A stretch of 64,000 bases of DNA from Bolinopsis microptera (GCF_026151205.1 NC_087072.1:17499669-17563668); one strand, 5' to 3'. Numbered from the stretch's first letter, positions 35,701 through 45,378 are shown. The notes: a model not told the origin generated them from the letters alone. Program-made: numbers and translations.

Positions 35701-37740
35701 AGACGGTACCATTTTTCCTACCCGGAGAGACCATCACTGTTTCTTACAACAAAGGGTTTGGAATGCAGGTCACCCAAGGTGTATTTCGTCAGGAATTTAC
35801 CACAACTTGCTCAACATCCAGCATCCCATTAGTGTGCTCAATAATTACAGAAGGTGTAGGCTTACCAACGGCACAGAATTGTTCCAGTGTGGTACAGATT
35901 GATTCAAGTAGCTCTAAAAGTTGTGTGACCATGGAATTGTAGGCGTTTCTAGCCTGTCATTCCAACTTCTTGACGAGTCCATGAGAAAAGAGGTCAATAA
36001 CACTATCACAAGGAGCTTGCTTACGAATGGTTTCACTCATTTCTTTGTTATTTGGACTGCTTTGTTTTGTAAAACACTCTAAAATCCATTAGGCCATGAT
36101 CACGAACAGTCTTGACTCGTGTGTAGGTAGTTACTTTATTATATTTTTCCTATATATAGGAACAACATCATTGTTATATCCAGGATTTATGCAAGTGCAG
36201 TGATTTTCAAACTTTAATGCCGATCAAATTTATCATTTATTTATTTATGTTACGCTGCATTATTTTCCGGAAAACCTATTTATACTGTAAAATGCTTTTA
36301 TGACCGCAAATTATGCCTACTAGCAGAAACCCGTCTTACCCTAAAGTTGTATTAACAAGTTGATTAAGCTAAAATGATATTTATTTATTTAGTGATTTTG
36401 ATACAATTTGGGGGTCCTAATTTCGGGACCTTTTCCTTACCCAATTTGTATTTCTTCATACTGTTCAAAGGGCAATAAAAACATTTGATGCGAAAAGTTT
36501 TGTTAAAGATGATGTCGTGGTGGCAGTAAAATGGAAACAGATATAAATATCGTCTCGCTTTAATTTTTAAGTATAGTAAGATATATCCAAAAATAAATTA
36601 TTCGCAATCCCAGTATAAACTTTCTTGAAGTATAAAATGCAACTTGGTACAGCTTAACCTTCTAACTCATAACATAAAGGTCGGTTAACAAGTTGAACTT
36701 CGTTGAAGGCCACTTTAAGGTCTGGTTAAGGCACAATGGTGCAGTTACTCGGTTAAGGTGGGTTAACGCAGTTATAATATACTTCTATTCGTCAGTAGAG
36801 TTGATCAACTACATTACATGTTAGTCGTTAATATCATGGTGGGTAAAATATTGACCGTTAAAAATATGACGGGATGCCCGAAAAACCGCCACATTTTAAA
36901 ACCACATTGGCTAATTCAGGTCAGTACTAACTAAAAATATTTTTAGTACAAATGTTTCAAAACTTAAAGAAATATTATTTTCAAATTTTTGAACCTGAAC
37001 ACAAGGGTCCCCCCTTGTGTGAATTATTGAAACATTTTTTGAAAAATTTGGTGCTTTAAATATTGTATGTTCAAATATTTTTACCCAAATTAATGCGTCT
37101 GACCGAGCTGAATAGTGAATACGATGCTGTAAAAACTATTTCGTCAATATTACACACTTGCAATGCACAGGAGGCCCACATAATGATATTGCAAAGATAT
37201 GATCAAAAATATAGAAATGTTGCATTTTTTGTGTTGACTTTTATATCTGAGGAAAAATGGACTTACTGCCTTTCTAGAGAGGAATCGGTTGAAATCGATC
37301 CTGATAAAAGGCAGTAAGTCCGCAATTCCCTCAGAAAAGGATGTAAGTCCAATGCGGATGGGAAAATAGTTTAGTTATTCTGGAGAAAAATGGTTTTTAT
37401 AGATCAGTGTTGGTGAATTTATGCTTTTAAGCATGTTTACTGTTGAGGACATACGACAATAATTTATTTACGCATAAACGTCAAAATTAACCCCTTTTAT
37501 GCAAGTAAAATTACCTAAAAAACAGCAAACACGTTTTTCCCATTTTCTCAAAATGACATCGATGTGACTTACTGCCTTTTCTCAGGGAACGGCAGTGCAC
37601 TCATCTAAATGTAACAATTTATAATATTTATTCGACTAAAAATCAAATCTAAGTAAATCAAAGTAAAATTATAGAAGAGATTTACCTGCTTCTGTGGGGC
37701 CGTCTGTAAAGGTTAAATAATTCACTGTAATGTTGTCCAT
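26735..37740 (-). CDS. Rhodopsin-type (class A) G protein-coupled receptor, orphan
   Basis: Seven-transmembrane receptor for an unknown ligand. Minus-strand exons joined in phase: 37740-37686 (start MDNITVNYLTF, one N-glycosylation site), 33767-33641 (GNSLAVL end of TM1; NLVSADLLKT TM2), 30369-30298 (DPPFC, TM3 cysteine), 30030-29839 (TM3 NMSIAVDRVIAI, a DRY variant; TM4), 29703-29557 (extracellular loop 2 with FVPNC; TM5), 29409-29333, 28917-28750 and 27508-27345 (third intracellular loop of about 130 residues, Ser/Thr-rich), 27183-27044 (TM6 LVAATFFLCHVCLFTYW) and 26927-26735 (TM7 LNAPLNVIIYYY, NPxxY-like with V for P; C-terminus with palmitoylation-candidate Cys). The first half of TM1 is not accounted for; an extra phase-1 exon is expected between 33,767 and 37,686, or the 37,686 exon is misassigned. 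TM6 lacks the usual CWxP proline. Introns contain several transposons and a nested opposite-strand gene. Confidence 0.85.
27636..27905 (+). other. Open frame of 89 codons in a receptor intron; identity unknown
   Basis: On the strand opposite to the receptor, inside its intron. The frame holds one hydrophobic stretch (LSAFIFMCLGFILHLQF) followed by a basic/polar tail (VPRRAKVVDDLAVRQVKQ). The tail half is repeated with the same frame at 28,084-28,228. The maintenance of an open frame in both copies is suggestive, but there are no splice signals or relatives I know, so it could be a gene fragment that was duplicated or non-coding DNA. Confidence 0.3.
27767..28228. repeat. Two direct copies of a 145-bp segment
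   Basis: Copy 1 at about 27767-27914 and copy 2 at about 28084-28228, both from GAGTTATGTGCCTCGCCGGG to GCCTCTTGATTTAT, with only a handful of differences (for example CAACTCTG versus CGACTCTG). The spacer is about 170 bases. This is a recent local duplication within one receptor intron. Confidence 0.93.
30298..30369 (-). other. Receptor exon immediately beside the foldback insertion
   Basis: Exon carrying DPPFC, the conserved extracellular-loop/TM3 cysteine. Its splice acceptor (CTACAG) lies only about 39 bases from the foldback element's target duplication. The branch point and polypyrimidine tract must lie in those bases or inside the element, so the insertion could affect splicing of this exon. 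Confidence 0.75.
30409..31494. mobile_element. 1.09-kb foldback (palindromic) transposon with 9-bp target duplication
   Basis: Flanked by AGTATATAG at 30400-30408 and 31495-31503. Both ends read TTGGTCGTTTAGCTCCGGAC inward. The two arms (each about 540 bases) are near-complementary, with the centre near 30,945. Each arm is built of short tandem units: first GTCTATGCAAC(G), then CCGGCTACTAG. This architecture, inverted arms made of short direct repeats with 9-bp duplications, is that of Drosophila FB-type foldback elements; MULE-like elements also make 9-bp duplications. No coding frame. The arms are highly similar but not identical. Confidence 0.92.
31698..33006. repeat. Direct repeats flanking the Helitron fragment
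   Basis: TGACGTAGCATACAGCATAACACCGCGCG at about 31,699-31,728 is repeated with one change at about 32,976-33,005, bracketing the Helitron fragment. About 30 bases is too long for a Helitron or normal cut-and-paste target duplication, so these are likely parts of one host repeat or terminal pieces of a larger element. Confidence 0.8.
31818..32850 (-). pseudogene. Helitron Rep/helicase protein fragment with a retained intron
   Basis: Two minus-strand exons, 32850-32552 and 32442-31818, join in frame across a 109-bp GT-AG intron at NHR|YLGAKSNEA. The first has VDNSWIVPYSPFLS and HINVEICSSVNSIKYILKY; the second has LVAFFNLC, YHEFPEFYTW, IGRLYSMSP, YYLRLLLVHQPGPTSF and the EACRRHGLL motif. This order is that of the region between the Rep nuclease and the PIF1-type helicase in animal Helitron proteins, about 300 of the usual 1,300-1,500 residues. 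Rep HUH motifs and helicase Walker motifs are absent, so it cannot act alone. It lies in a receptor intron on the same strand. An intact open frame over both exons suggests it is young or transcribed. Confidence 0.88.
33838..33945. repeat. 12-bp AT-rich minisatellite (AAGGTTATATAT)n
   Basis: Several tandem copies of AAGGTTATATAT/A with an interruption around 33,895-33,925, in a receptor intron. Confidence 0.85.
34306..34465. repeat. CACGTG-bordered element with CCCTAA interior (copy 3)
   Basis: CCCAAAATTATCACCTGACTCG at the left, CTAGGCTGTCACGAGACCAAA at the right, CCAACCCTAACC and TTACCCTAACCC inside. Clearly related to 19,258-19,510 but shorter; both E-box palindromes carry a mutation. Confidence 0.65.
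34713..35942 (+). CDS. Secreted PAN-like protein with TAVIN repeat; frame broken by two stops
   Basis: The frame opens with MPFKKLTLTMIATAINILLV, a good signal peptide, then about 14 copies of the pentapeptide TAVIN encoded by a 15-bp DNA repeat. A cysteine-rich stretch follows (ECQEYC, ECKTFSFD, ECFLY), spaced like a PAN/apple domain, with N-glycosylation sites. A TAA at 35382 and a TAG at 35397 interrupt the frame, yet the same frame continues openly from 35400 to 35942 with more cysteines. Either a small intron removes the stops (a 102-base GT-AG intron at 35381-35482 would keep frame, but its acceptor is weak) or this is a recent pseudogene or two adjacent frames. It lies inside a receptor intron on the opposite strand. 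AATAAA occurs at about 36,474. Likely extracellular; binding partner unknown. Confidence 0.66.
34794..35000. repeat. 15-bp coding minisatellite (ACAGCTGTTATAAAC)n
   Basis: About 14 nearly perfect copies; a single unit has ACAACT in place of ACAGCT. The period is a multiple of three, so copy-number change keeps the frame and only lengthens or shortens the TAVIN tract. The antisense strand is also open through it (FITAV), which explains the opposite-strand frame at 34,670-35,143. Confidence 0.96.
35943..37680. other. Intronic/intergenic DNA with no recognised exon
   Basis: Between the PAN-like gene and the first receptor exon. It contains a small inverted pair around 37,255-37,320 and 37,562 (GGACTTACTGCCTTT versus AAAGGCAGTAAGTCC) but no convincing exon. 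The missing TM1 exon of the receptor would be expected between 33,767 and 37,686. Confidence 0.45.
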
Positions 37741-38194
37741 ATCGATATGCTTCCTCCTTCCAAACCCCGAAGTTCTAACAACGATTTAGGAAGTAAAGGC
37801 TTAAACTACCGCCGCTAAAAGTCGACTGTTGTGTTCTATTGAATATGAATATTCCTTGCATACAATTAGAGGTGGTGCTCTATTGTCGTACTATTTTACA
37901 GATAGTTCATTATCATTGCTTTCTTACATCTCCTGAGAGAATTAGATTAAAAATGGAAATTTCGAGTATTGAATATTGATGGGTGAAAATCATTCTGCAT
38001 CTATATTAATTTTATAAGCAAAATAACAAAATGGAAATCGGAACAATTTTTAAAGGCTATTACAGTCTTACAGTTAAATGCAACTGCTCGATCAAATCAA
38101 ATAACGCTCTGCAGAACTGCCTAAATGACAGTGACTGACATGCAGTTTTATTGAAATTCGAATAAGATACAGTTTCGAAAAGGCGTTGGACAAA

Positions 38195-38198
<4 letters not shown>

Positions 38199-38258
<60 letters not shown>

Positions 38259-38529
38259 GAGGAACCTGCCAAACCCCAGGACACCAGGAGGATACCACCG
38301 GCAAAGCGGCTAATAGTACCCTCCGGTCTGTGTTGTACCGAAGAAGCTGAGTTAATCGATCAAGACTCGGCTTACCAGCCAAGAGGCAAAAACTGAGCGG
38401 CACCAAGGGTTCAGAGAGTGTCATTTCAGCTTCTCCGGTGCTGGATGCCCTGGGGTTTCACATGCGCCGTAGCAAAATAAATATAAAAACACACGCACAC
38501 AATTTTTTTTATTCTTTTAGATAAAAAAA
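38199..38529. mobile_element. Retroinsertion (SINE-like) with 56-nt T tract and 21-bp target duplication
   Basis: AAAAGGCGTTGGACAAATCTT occurs at 38178-38198 and again at 38530-38550. Between them lies a T run of about 56 (38199-38254) and about 275 bases of non-coding sequence. Long target duplications and a homopolymer tail are signatures of LINE-driven retrotransposition; the T run implies the inserted RNA was copied from the minus strand. The other end also has an AATAAA-like and A-rich stretch, so orientation is not fully certain. I do not recognise clear tRNA-type A and B boxes. The poly-Lys open frames here are artefacts of the T run. Confidence 0.85.
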
Positions 38530-38571
38530 AAAAGGCGTTGGACAAATCTTACTATATATAAAGCGAGACGA

Positions 38572-38594
38572 TATATATATATATATATATATAT
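38572..38594. repeat. (AT)n microsatellite
   Basis: About 11 AT units just after the target duplication of the retroinsertion, and just before the truncated LINE. Confidence 0.9.
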
Positions 38595-38599
38595 CTGTG

Positions 38600-39772
38600 C
38601 CATTTTACTGACACCACGGCATCAACTTTAACGCAACTTTCCGCAAAAACCGTAAAAGATATACAACTGGGGTGATACAGGCCGCTGCCCCCTAGTGATA
38701 AAGGCATCAAAGCAAGTATTTGGGTATTTCAACCGACTTGAGCAAATGGACAGAGCTGGTTGCACAAGTCTAGCCAGACAGGCGTTCATAGAACAACGCA
38801 CACTCAATCTGCCATGGTACAAAGGTATAGAAGATCTCCGACAAAGCCTTCAGTCAGTATCATCTCGCAGGTTGACCTACCCCAACCAATTCAAAACAGC
38901 ACTACGTAGTACTTTTATTAACTGTTGGAACGAGGAGCGGCAAAACAACCGGAAGCTCAGTTTCTACAACACTATCAAAAGTGAATTTACAGCTGAAGCG
39001 TACCTGAACCTGCAGCTCAGTGGAGAAGAGGTGAAGCGGCTGGCGCAGTTCAGAATGAGTGCTCATAAGTTCAACATCGAGACCGGTAGATACGCCATCA
39101 ACCGTGAAAATCCGCTCAGTCGCATTTGTAAGCACTGTTCTTCATCAGACCTTGAAGCTGTCGGTATACTGGCCGAACTACCAATGTTTGAGCCGATCAT
39201 TGAAGATGAGAAACACGTTCTCACGGATTGTTCGCTTTACGACGACCTGAGGCGAAACATAGGTCAGCAGGCGAGAACCATGATCACCTCTGGAGCGGAG
39301 ACCTTTGCCGACCTCTTCAAGGATATCCTATTGATCAGAGAAACTGCCAGATTCTTGAGTAAAGTGAACAAGCGGAGGTTCCCCCCGAGTGACAGAAAAG
39401 AAAAGGAAGGACCTACAACATGACTCACGGACTCAACATGCGAAACGCGGATCCGACAGTGTGTTATTTTTCGTGTGCGTTTCACACTTTTGATTTAGTG
39501 TGGAATTTATGTGTGGATCTTAGGCATGGACACAAAGGACTGGTTGTTCGCGTCATGAACATTCCTTTTTAGAATAGCTCGGTTTTTAAACTCTTTAGAC
39601 TATAACCGTCAACCGTGAATATTTCAGGACAGGTTTCGGTTTTTTCGTTTTTGACTTTCATTTTATCTTTATTTTTTAAAATTTAGATCCGACACAATGT
39701 TTATTGTAATGATCATTTTATTTTGAAATCCTTTGAAATCCTTTGAAATCCTTTGAAATCCTTTGAAATACA
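38600..39772 (+). mobile_element. 5'-truncated non-LTR retrotransposon (LINE) 3' end
   Basis: Begins around 38,600 in the C-terminal part of a reverse-transcriptase ORF and ends with five tandem copies of CTTTGAAATC (39722-39771), a 3' tail of short direct repeats as in CR1/L2-type LINEs. The 5' truncation is typical of incomplete reverse transcription. It neighbours the retroinsertion above. Confidence 0.82.
38695..39423 (+). pseudogene. LINE ORF2 C-terminal domain (243 residues)
   Basis: Open frame for the region downstream of the reverse transcriptase in LINE ORF2 proteins. It has KLSFYNTIKSEF, AEAYLNLQL, RLAQFRMSAHKFNIETGRY, then a Cys/His cluster RICKHC ... DEKHVLTDCSLYDDLR, which is the C-terminal zinc-binding motif of this protein type. 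No RT catalytic motif is present, so it cannot encode an active enzyme. The open frame without stops suggests a fairly recent insertion. Confidence 0.85.
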
Positions 39773-42700
39773 ACAGAAACTTTTTTGACTGGGTTAAATG
39801 CTTTAATGGCCTTCAAATCAGCATGAAAAAATAAAAAATTGGCCAAGGAATAATAATTTTAGTGCCCAAAATTTGGACTCCCAAGTGGTGTCAAAAACGC
39901 GAATTAAATAGGTAATAATTATTTTAGTCTCTCGAGTCTTGACACCACTTTAGGGTTAGACGGGTTCCTGCTAGTAGATTAAATTGCATTCCGGTGTGAC
40001 ATTTTAAGCACATTTGAAGCTTTTCGTGGTTACAAGGTTGGCTAGAATTAATGGAACGTCGGCTGGATTTCAAATATTAAAATTCTGGACGCATATAAAA
40101 ACGGCACTTTAAAGTCACTGCCTGTCTTGGATACTCGATAAAATCTCGTAACCAGGTAACTGCGAGCTACTTTGTTTAATGCGATCCTGGTCCCCGATCA
40201 CACGGTATAAAATCTTTAATAGCAATTATATGTTATATTAGTGTTTAGACAAGCGAAAGGCAGCCTACTAGTACTAGCCTTAACAATCATAAAATGCTGA
40301 GCAGCAAAGGTTGTCACTTTGATAATGTGTGTCAGAATCTTATGTCGCATCAGAAACTGAAGCAAATGCAATTTAGAGGAAATATACATAGTCCAAAGTT
40401 TTCGCCATGACGTATTGATCAACTTTTATTTGAAACTTTCTACTTCAGAATATGTTGAACGAAGATAGACCATATAATATTGACGAAGTAAGTTAAACTA
40501 TTAACTAACACCTGATTCTCCAAAAGCCTAATAACAAAACCTGAGTCATAAAACATGTTATAATTTAGCGTAAACAATTTAACACCCAATTGACAAAACA
40601 ATTGAATCAAAATAAGAATAAGAATTCTGAGTTCAAAAATTTAGGTATTTGTTTATTTGGAAATTACATAAACACTTGATGCCTTGATGGTTAAGATAAT
40701 CGTTTCATCCTTTAGGCAAACTTTGTCCCATAACGATTTCTTAATTAGGTGATAAGATATCTCCTAAATACGGCCGGCACGGACATTTTAACATTGTCAC
40801 ACAATAAACGTGTGAAGGAATAGACAATAAACATTAAACATGGACTTTTTGTAGTAGATTAGAAAACGTAAAACATTTGTTTTGTAAAGTTTATTAAGTA
40901 ACATTTGTAAAGGCTACTGTTGTTTTCTGACAAAATTGCTTAAATCCATTCCAAAATTCGAGGTTTTTAAACAGATAAGTCAAATTTTTGGCCAATTTTG
41001 GCATTGTAGGGGTTCTCTAAAAGATGTTGTTCATGTTGGGGCCAGGGATTAGTTCTGATGGTTTCTAATGGTTTTCAGGGACAGTTCTTAACCTAAAAAT
41101 TCGGATAACAGAATCTAAAATTTCAAAAATGGTCTTTAAGAACTTTTGTCAGTAAACGGAAAAACAGGACCGGCAACGTCGATAAAGTTTTCGTTGTCCT
41201 ATAAGTATATAAATTACATGAAGTAACCTGCTTAGAAGTTAAAATTGTCAGGTTTATCGTCAAAAAGTGAAACATGATCTGCAAAACGTACATACTTTAC
41301 GCCGCTTTCCCACGAGCTAAGCTGTAAATGTAATCTGCTCTAAAAAAGCCGTCCAACCCGATAATCGATTTGAATCAGATTACATGTATGCCGTATGGGT
41401 TATGTTAGGTTATATAATAGGTTACACTTACCCACACTACCATCTGAACTATATTAAACGGACTACAAACCTCTCCTAAAACCGCACATTACTAAAATAT
41501 TATTATACATTATGCAATATTACTCATACATTATAATGCAGCCTTTACTTTAGATTAAAAACGTCTACCTTATGTCAAGCCAGATAGCGACAGACTAGGT
41601 CACTATAAAGCTATAAGTGCATGCAATGAAGAAAATGAATTGTGTGAAATGTATTGTCAAGCACGACAGTCCCGCTTGTATGACCACACTAACACTGCAG
41701 ATGGTTGCCGTTGAACTTCCTTAAAGTGTCACTGTTGCAGATTCTTCATTTCAGTACTTGTGTAGTAAGACTAAGAGAGGGTATGATCAATCTAAGATGA
41801 TAAATTACGGAGGAATGTTCCCCGTTTTACGCTAGAAATTTTCATTTCTTAGTAAAATTCTCGAGTTGATGGACAGAGCAAAGAATCTGATCAGACCTTT
41901 ATGTTTAGAGCTACGGAGAAACATTTAACTGGCCAAATAATTCAAAGCTGTAGAAGATTAACAAATGTAATGATATTTTAAACCTTGTTATTTGGAAGCT
42001 TTCCAAGCAAAAATTTAATTATCGTAAGGTGATCCTAAATACGTCAGAATTATCGAAATAACTGTCCTGTTTACGACGGGAACAGTTTACAACTGTCGTA
42101 TATTTACGACAGTAATTTTTTCTCTAAAATTACCGCATTTAAAAAATATACCAAATATACGGGAACAGGAAATCACGTGCCCGCATCAAAATGTTCACGA
42201 TATAGTTGGCTTTGTGTGGTGGAATATTGCCAAAACATGTGCTTCCCGCAACAACTAACGACAACGTGGGTATTGACCAAGATCGCAAGGGGTTACATTT
42301 AGTTCATACCCGAAGACGTTATGGAGTATAGTGTAAAATACGATTGGCAACCAGATCAGTCCTCCCGGGGCGTACCAATGGTAAATACTGCCTGCTCACA
42401 AAGGTACGGTATAAACGAAGTGGCGTACACGGGTAATTAAAATGTACAAGGGTACGATAAAGAAGTGTCGTACACGGTACTTAAGAAATACACGGGTACG
42501 ATATTGAAGTGTCGTACACGGATACCTGCAAACCTCTAGCTCTGCAATTACTCGTGCTGTGATAGAGAATACGGCGATAACTCAAGTTACGGTAATTAAT
42601 GTACTATAAGTATAACTCTTACAGGCTACTGAGTGCCGTATAACTTTAAATACGATCGAATGACTGGATCGAATCCTAAGTTAGGTAAGAACAAAGGAAA

Positions 42701-42824
42701 CTGTGTATTCGAACAACAAGTTTCGAAGCGTGAATTACAGTCAATCAAAACTATACTAGTGAGTAGTGACGCATCGGCAGTTAGATTTAGAGCAGTTGTA
42801 CAATGACATTGGATAATTGGCGGC
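39773..42824. other. No gene recognised
   Basis: About 3 kb of AT-rich DNA with no exon chain, promoter or clear transposon. A short imperfect tandem repeat built on GGGTACGATAAAGAAGTGTCGTACACGG lies near 42,420-42,525. Confidence 0.5.
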
Positions 42825-43013
42825 TTGAACTATCAACTATGTTGGTTGAACAAGTTGGCAGATGTTGTTTACGCGATTTTGAGCGCATCCTCATTGTGTG
42901 AAACAAACTTTAGAGATTACGAATATCTTATGAATAAAGAAAGGCTGAGGCTGAAGCCTCAGCTTGCTGAAAAACTAGTATTTATTTACTCCAATGAGCA
43001 CATTAAAATGTGA
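42825..43013 (+). pseudogene. hAT transposase dimerisation-domain fragment
   Basis: The 62-residue frame reads LADVVYAILSASSLCETNF, then MNKERLRLKPQLAEKLVFIYSN. This is the pattern of the C-terminal hAT dimerisation region (L..LA..IL...SS...ER.FS......R.RL.P....KLV...N). The usual E-R-x-F-S is degraded to E-T-N-F-R. The upstream domains (BED finger, RNase H core) are not seen, so it is a remnant. It may be related to the family that moved the 8-bp-duplication elements at 18,644 and 46,378, but nothing here proves that. Confidence 0.72.
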
Positions 43014-43282
43014 TACTGATTTTATCTGTCACTGCTCATTTTTATCTCTCACTGTTAATTTACTATCTTAATAATTCATGTTTCTCTTCGACTACTACCT
43101 CAAATAAAATTATGATAATACTTAAGCCAAAGGAACATTGCAAGTACTCCACTGACTTTGAAAAAAGTTACATTTTTTTTTCAAAAAAGGCTGTTCCCTA
43201 TAGGGCCCGTACGGTACGTACCTTTAAAAGTTGCTGTACCGTACGTACTTTAAGCCCAGTACCGTACGTTCTTCTCATTATA

Positions 43283-43356
43283 GGTCCAAATTGTCACCAA
43301 TGATCATTGAATTCATGCAGAAACCCCAGGGGGTCTCTAACTTAATATACAGTATG
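43283..43356 (+). mobile_element. Fragment of the LINE 5' region
   Basis: GTCCAAATTGTCACCAATGATCATTGAA and TCTCTAACTTAATATACAGTATGTAT match the start of the LINE at 44,608-44,680 with a few changes. It stops where the repeat at 43,371 begins. Confidence 0.85.
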
Positions 43357-43370
43357 TATATACAATATAA

Positions 43371-44012
43371 TATATATCCAGTGCATAAAATGGCTAACAT
43401 GATAATATGAATTCTTCAAACCTATTATTATGAAGAAGACTGTGTAGTTGTAAATTGTAATTGAACATTTGGTAAAAACCTGGAAACCATTAAAAACTGG
43501 ACCGGTTTACAATGTCAAGTAATAATGCAGTCCAGACATGGTCATCATAATATCATAGGTATGTTGAGCAACAACAAAAATACTATGTTTTTTTAAATAA
43601 ATGAGTGGGATTCGTGCATGGTAAAAATTGACGATTTATTTGACCAATGTAGCGCCGCGCATCAACAATAAATGAATCCAGAAAATTGCGGAAAACAACT
43701 TTGCGAAAAAGGAACTTCACTGTAATTAATTAACACATGGCTATCGTCGCGCGCAGCATAACAGACGCTTCCCATACACATAATTATAGGGGAGTGGTCT
43801 ATAATATTGCGAAGGAGCAGACTTTTGTCATCAACGTAGCGCCGTCGGTCCACCTCATATATCCAAACCCGATTACTTATTCCCTACGATCTTTTTGCTT
43901 TGCCTTCGGCAAGAGTAGGGAAACAAATCCAGATTAATATTAGCTGATAAAAGTGTTACAGAAGCAAACGATAAACGCATGTTTACAGATAATCTTTATT
44001 CTCCTGTTTCTG
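43371..44012. repeat. Dispersed repeat, copy 1 (with extra internal sequence)
   Basis: 43371-43540 (from ATATATATCCAGTGCATAAAATGGC to AATAATGCAGTYCAG) and 43930-44012 (ATTAATATTAGCTGATAAAAGTG to TTCTCCTGTTTCTGTCA) match 51066-51230 and 51257-51342 in the same order. Here about 390 bases separate the two blocks; in the other copy fewer than 30. The middle part therefore looks like an insertion here, or a deletion there. Both copies lie beside LINEs. Confidence 0.85.
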
Positions 44013-44607
44013 TCACACACAGTCTCGTGAATTGTATTTAACTTTAAATAGTACGAAACTAAAATGACAGATCCGTCTGAAGCTAGCAAGTACTATACTA
44101 CTTTACTACTTATCAAGCTTTTAAGTTTTTGCTCGTAAAATTATCATTTTTAATAAATAAAAGATGTCAAAGTTCGGATAATTTAGTTGGAGTGACGTTA
44201 AAATGATCGTCTAAGGTTAAACCATGTTAATAATGCAAGTTACGAAATAAACATGAAGTGATGAAGCATATTAACGTTAAACATTCATCATCTGTCATGA
44301 CAGTTTCGTCCGAGCGATTACACATGTCTCTTGACCACAGATATCTCTGAGCATGGCACTTCCATGCAGGACTGTCACTCTTCAAGAGATCTGTTTTTAG
44401 TGCTTTTACTAGACCAGCAGAAATATAACTCAGATTAGAAAACCTGTGAACGGGGATATGACCCAGATTAGAAAACCAAATGGCACTTTTAACTATGTAT
44501 TTAAGGAGCCAAACGAATTTATTGAAATAAACAAGGTTCATTAACCCAAATTTGAGAATTTTGTAGTTTTTCAACCTTTAAATAAAACATCGCAAATAAT
44601 TTTCGAT
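44013..44607. other. No gene recognised
   Basis: A 115-codon minus-strand frame (44,574-44,227) is present without a recognised domain or splice context. Otherwise nothing seen before the LINE starts. Confidence 0.45.
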
Positions 44608-44616
44608 CCGTCCAAA

Positions 44617-45378
44617 TTGTCACCAATGATCATTGAAATCATTCAAAAATCCCAGTGGGTCTCCAACTTAATATACAGTATGTATGATCTTGTGTATATG
44701 ATCTGTCTGTTACTGGCGGGGGCCATTGAAACAGCATGTGAAAACTCAGACCTAACATTTCGTATGCATGATCGCTCTTACAATATCGGACTACACCTGA
44801 CCAATGACTGGGACTACCTTATGAACAGTGCAACTCTTGTAGTCCTAATGATCGTCTATTCAAAGAAGAAAAATGGAATAGCTCCATGGATAGTTAAGTA
44901 TGGTTGTCCTAGACATTATTTTTCTGCTAAGTGTAGTGGACATCAATACCTAAATAAAATGTTCACCATCTGGACAACCATTCTTAACTTAGTCTTGCTT
45001 GTAATTTGCAATACAAGCATACTTAACCCAGGTCCAGATAATAACAATAGCTTAAGTCATCTCAAGGTAATGTACCAAAATCTGAGAGGGCTTGTCCCCT
45101 TTAGTGGCCTAGCATCCAAAAACATGCCACTGGATGCTGGTAAACTAATGGAGCTCCAATCTAAGAATTATGAAGACAAGCCTGATGTTATTGTTCTTAC
45201 TGAAACTTGGCTTTCAAAAGATCATCTGGAAAATGAGATCCTCCCTGATAGCATCTACAAGATATATCAGAAGGATAGATCCAAAAGATCCCACTCCCCG
45301 GATCCTGATAACCCAAATAAGTTTCGAAGGAAGGGGGGGGGGGGGGGGGGGGGGTGCCGGGTGGGGTCCTTATTGTAG
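44617..45378 (+). pseudogene. LINE N-terminus and start of APE endonuclease
   Basis: A frame of 253 codons. An N-terminal part with two hydrophobic stretches leads to NPGPDNNN and VMYQNLRGL, then KPDVIVLTETWLSKDH, matching the first motifs of the apurinic-type endonuclease (N of QNLRG, E of TETWL). After DRSKR the frame enters a run of about 20 G that encodes poly-Gly and shifts the frame, where intact elements have a short GGG stretch before the next strand. Confidence 0.85.
45334..45353. repeat. Poly(G) run inside the LINE endonuclease
   Basis: About 20 consecutive G where related ORFs encode a few glycines. It expands a natural GGG codon stretch and destroys the frame. Confidence 0.92.

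Noticed and set aside
37063-37317. 84-codon plus-strand frame (CLSREESVEIDPDKRQ end)
   Set aside because: No relatives recognised and no splice context; it ends in a small inverted repeat (GGACTTACTGCC/GGCAGTAAGTCC).
38060-38424. Minus-strand open frames with a poly-lysine stretch
   Set aside because: The lysines come from the T tract of a retroinsertion; no relatives or splice context.
44227-44574. 115-codon minus-strand frame upstream of the LINE
   Set aside because: No recognisable domain, no splice signals and no start context; left as unexplained.
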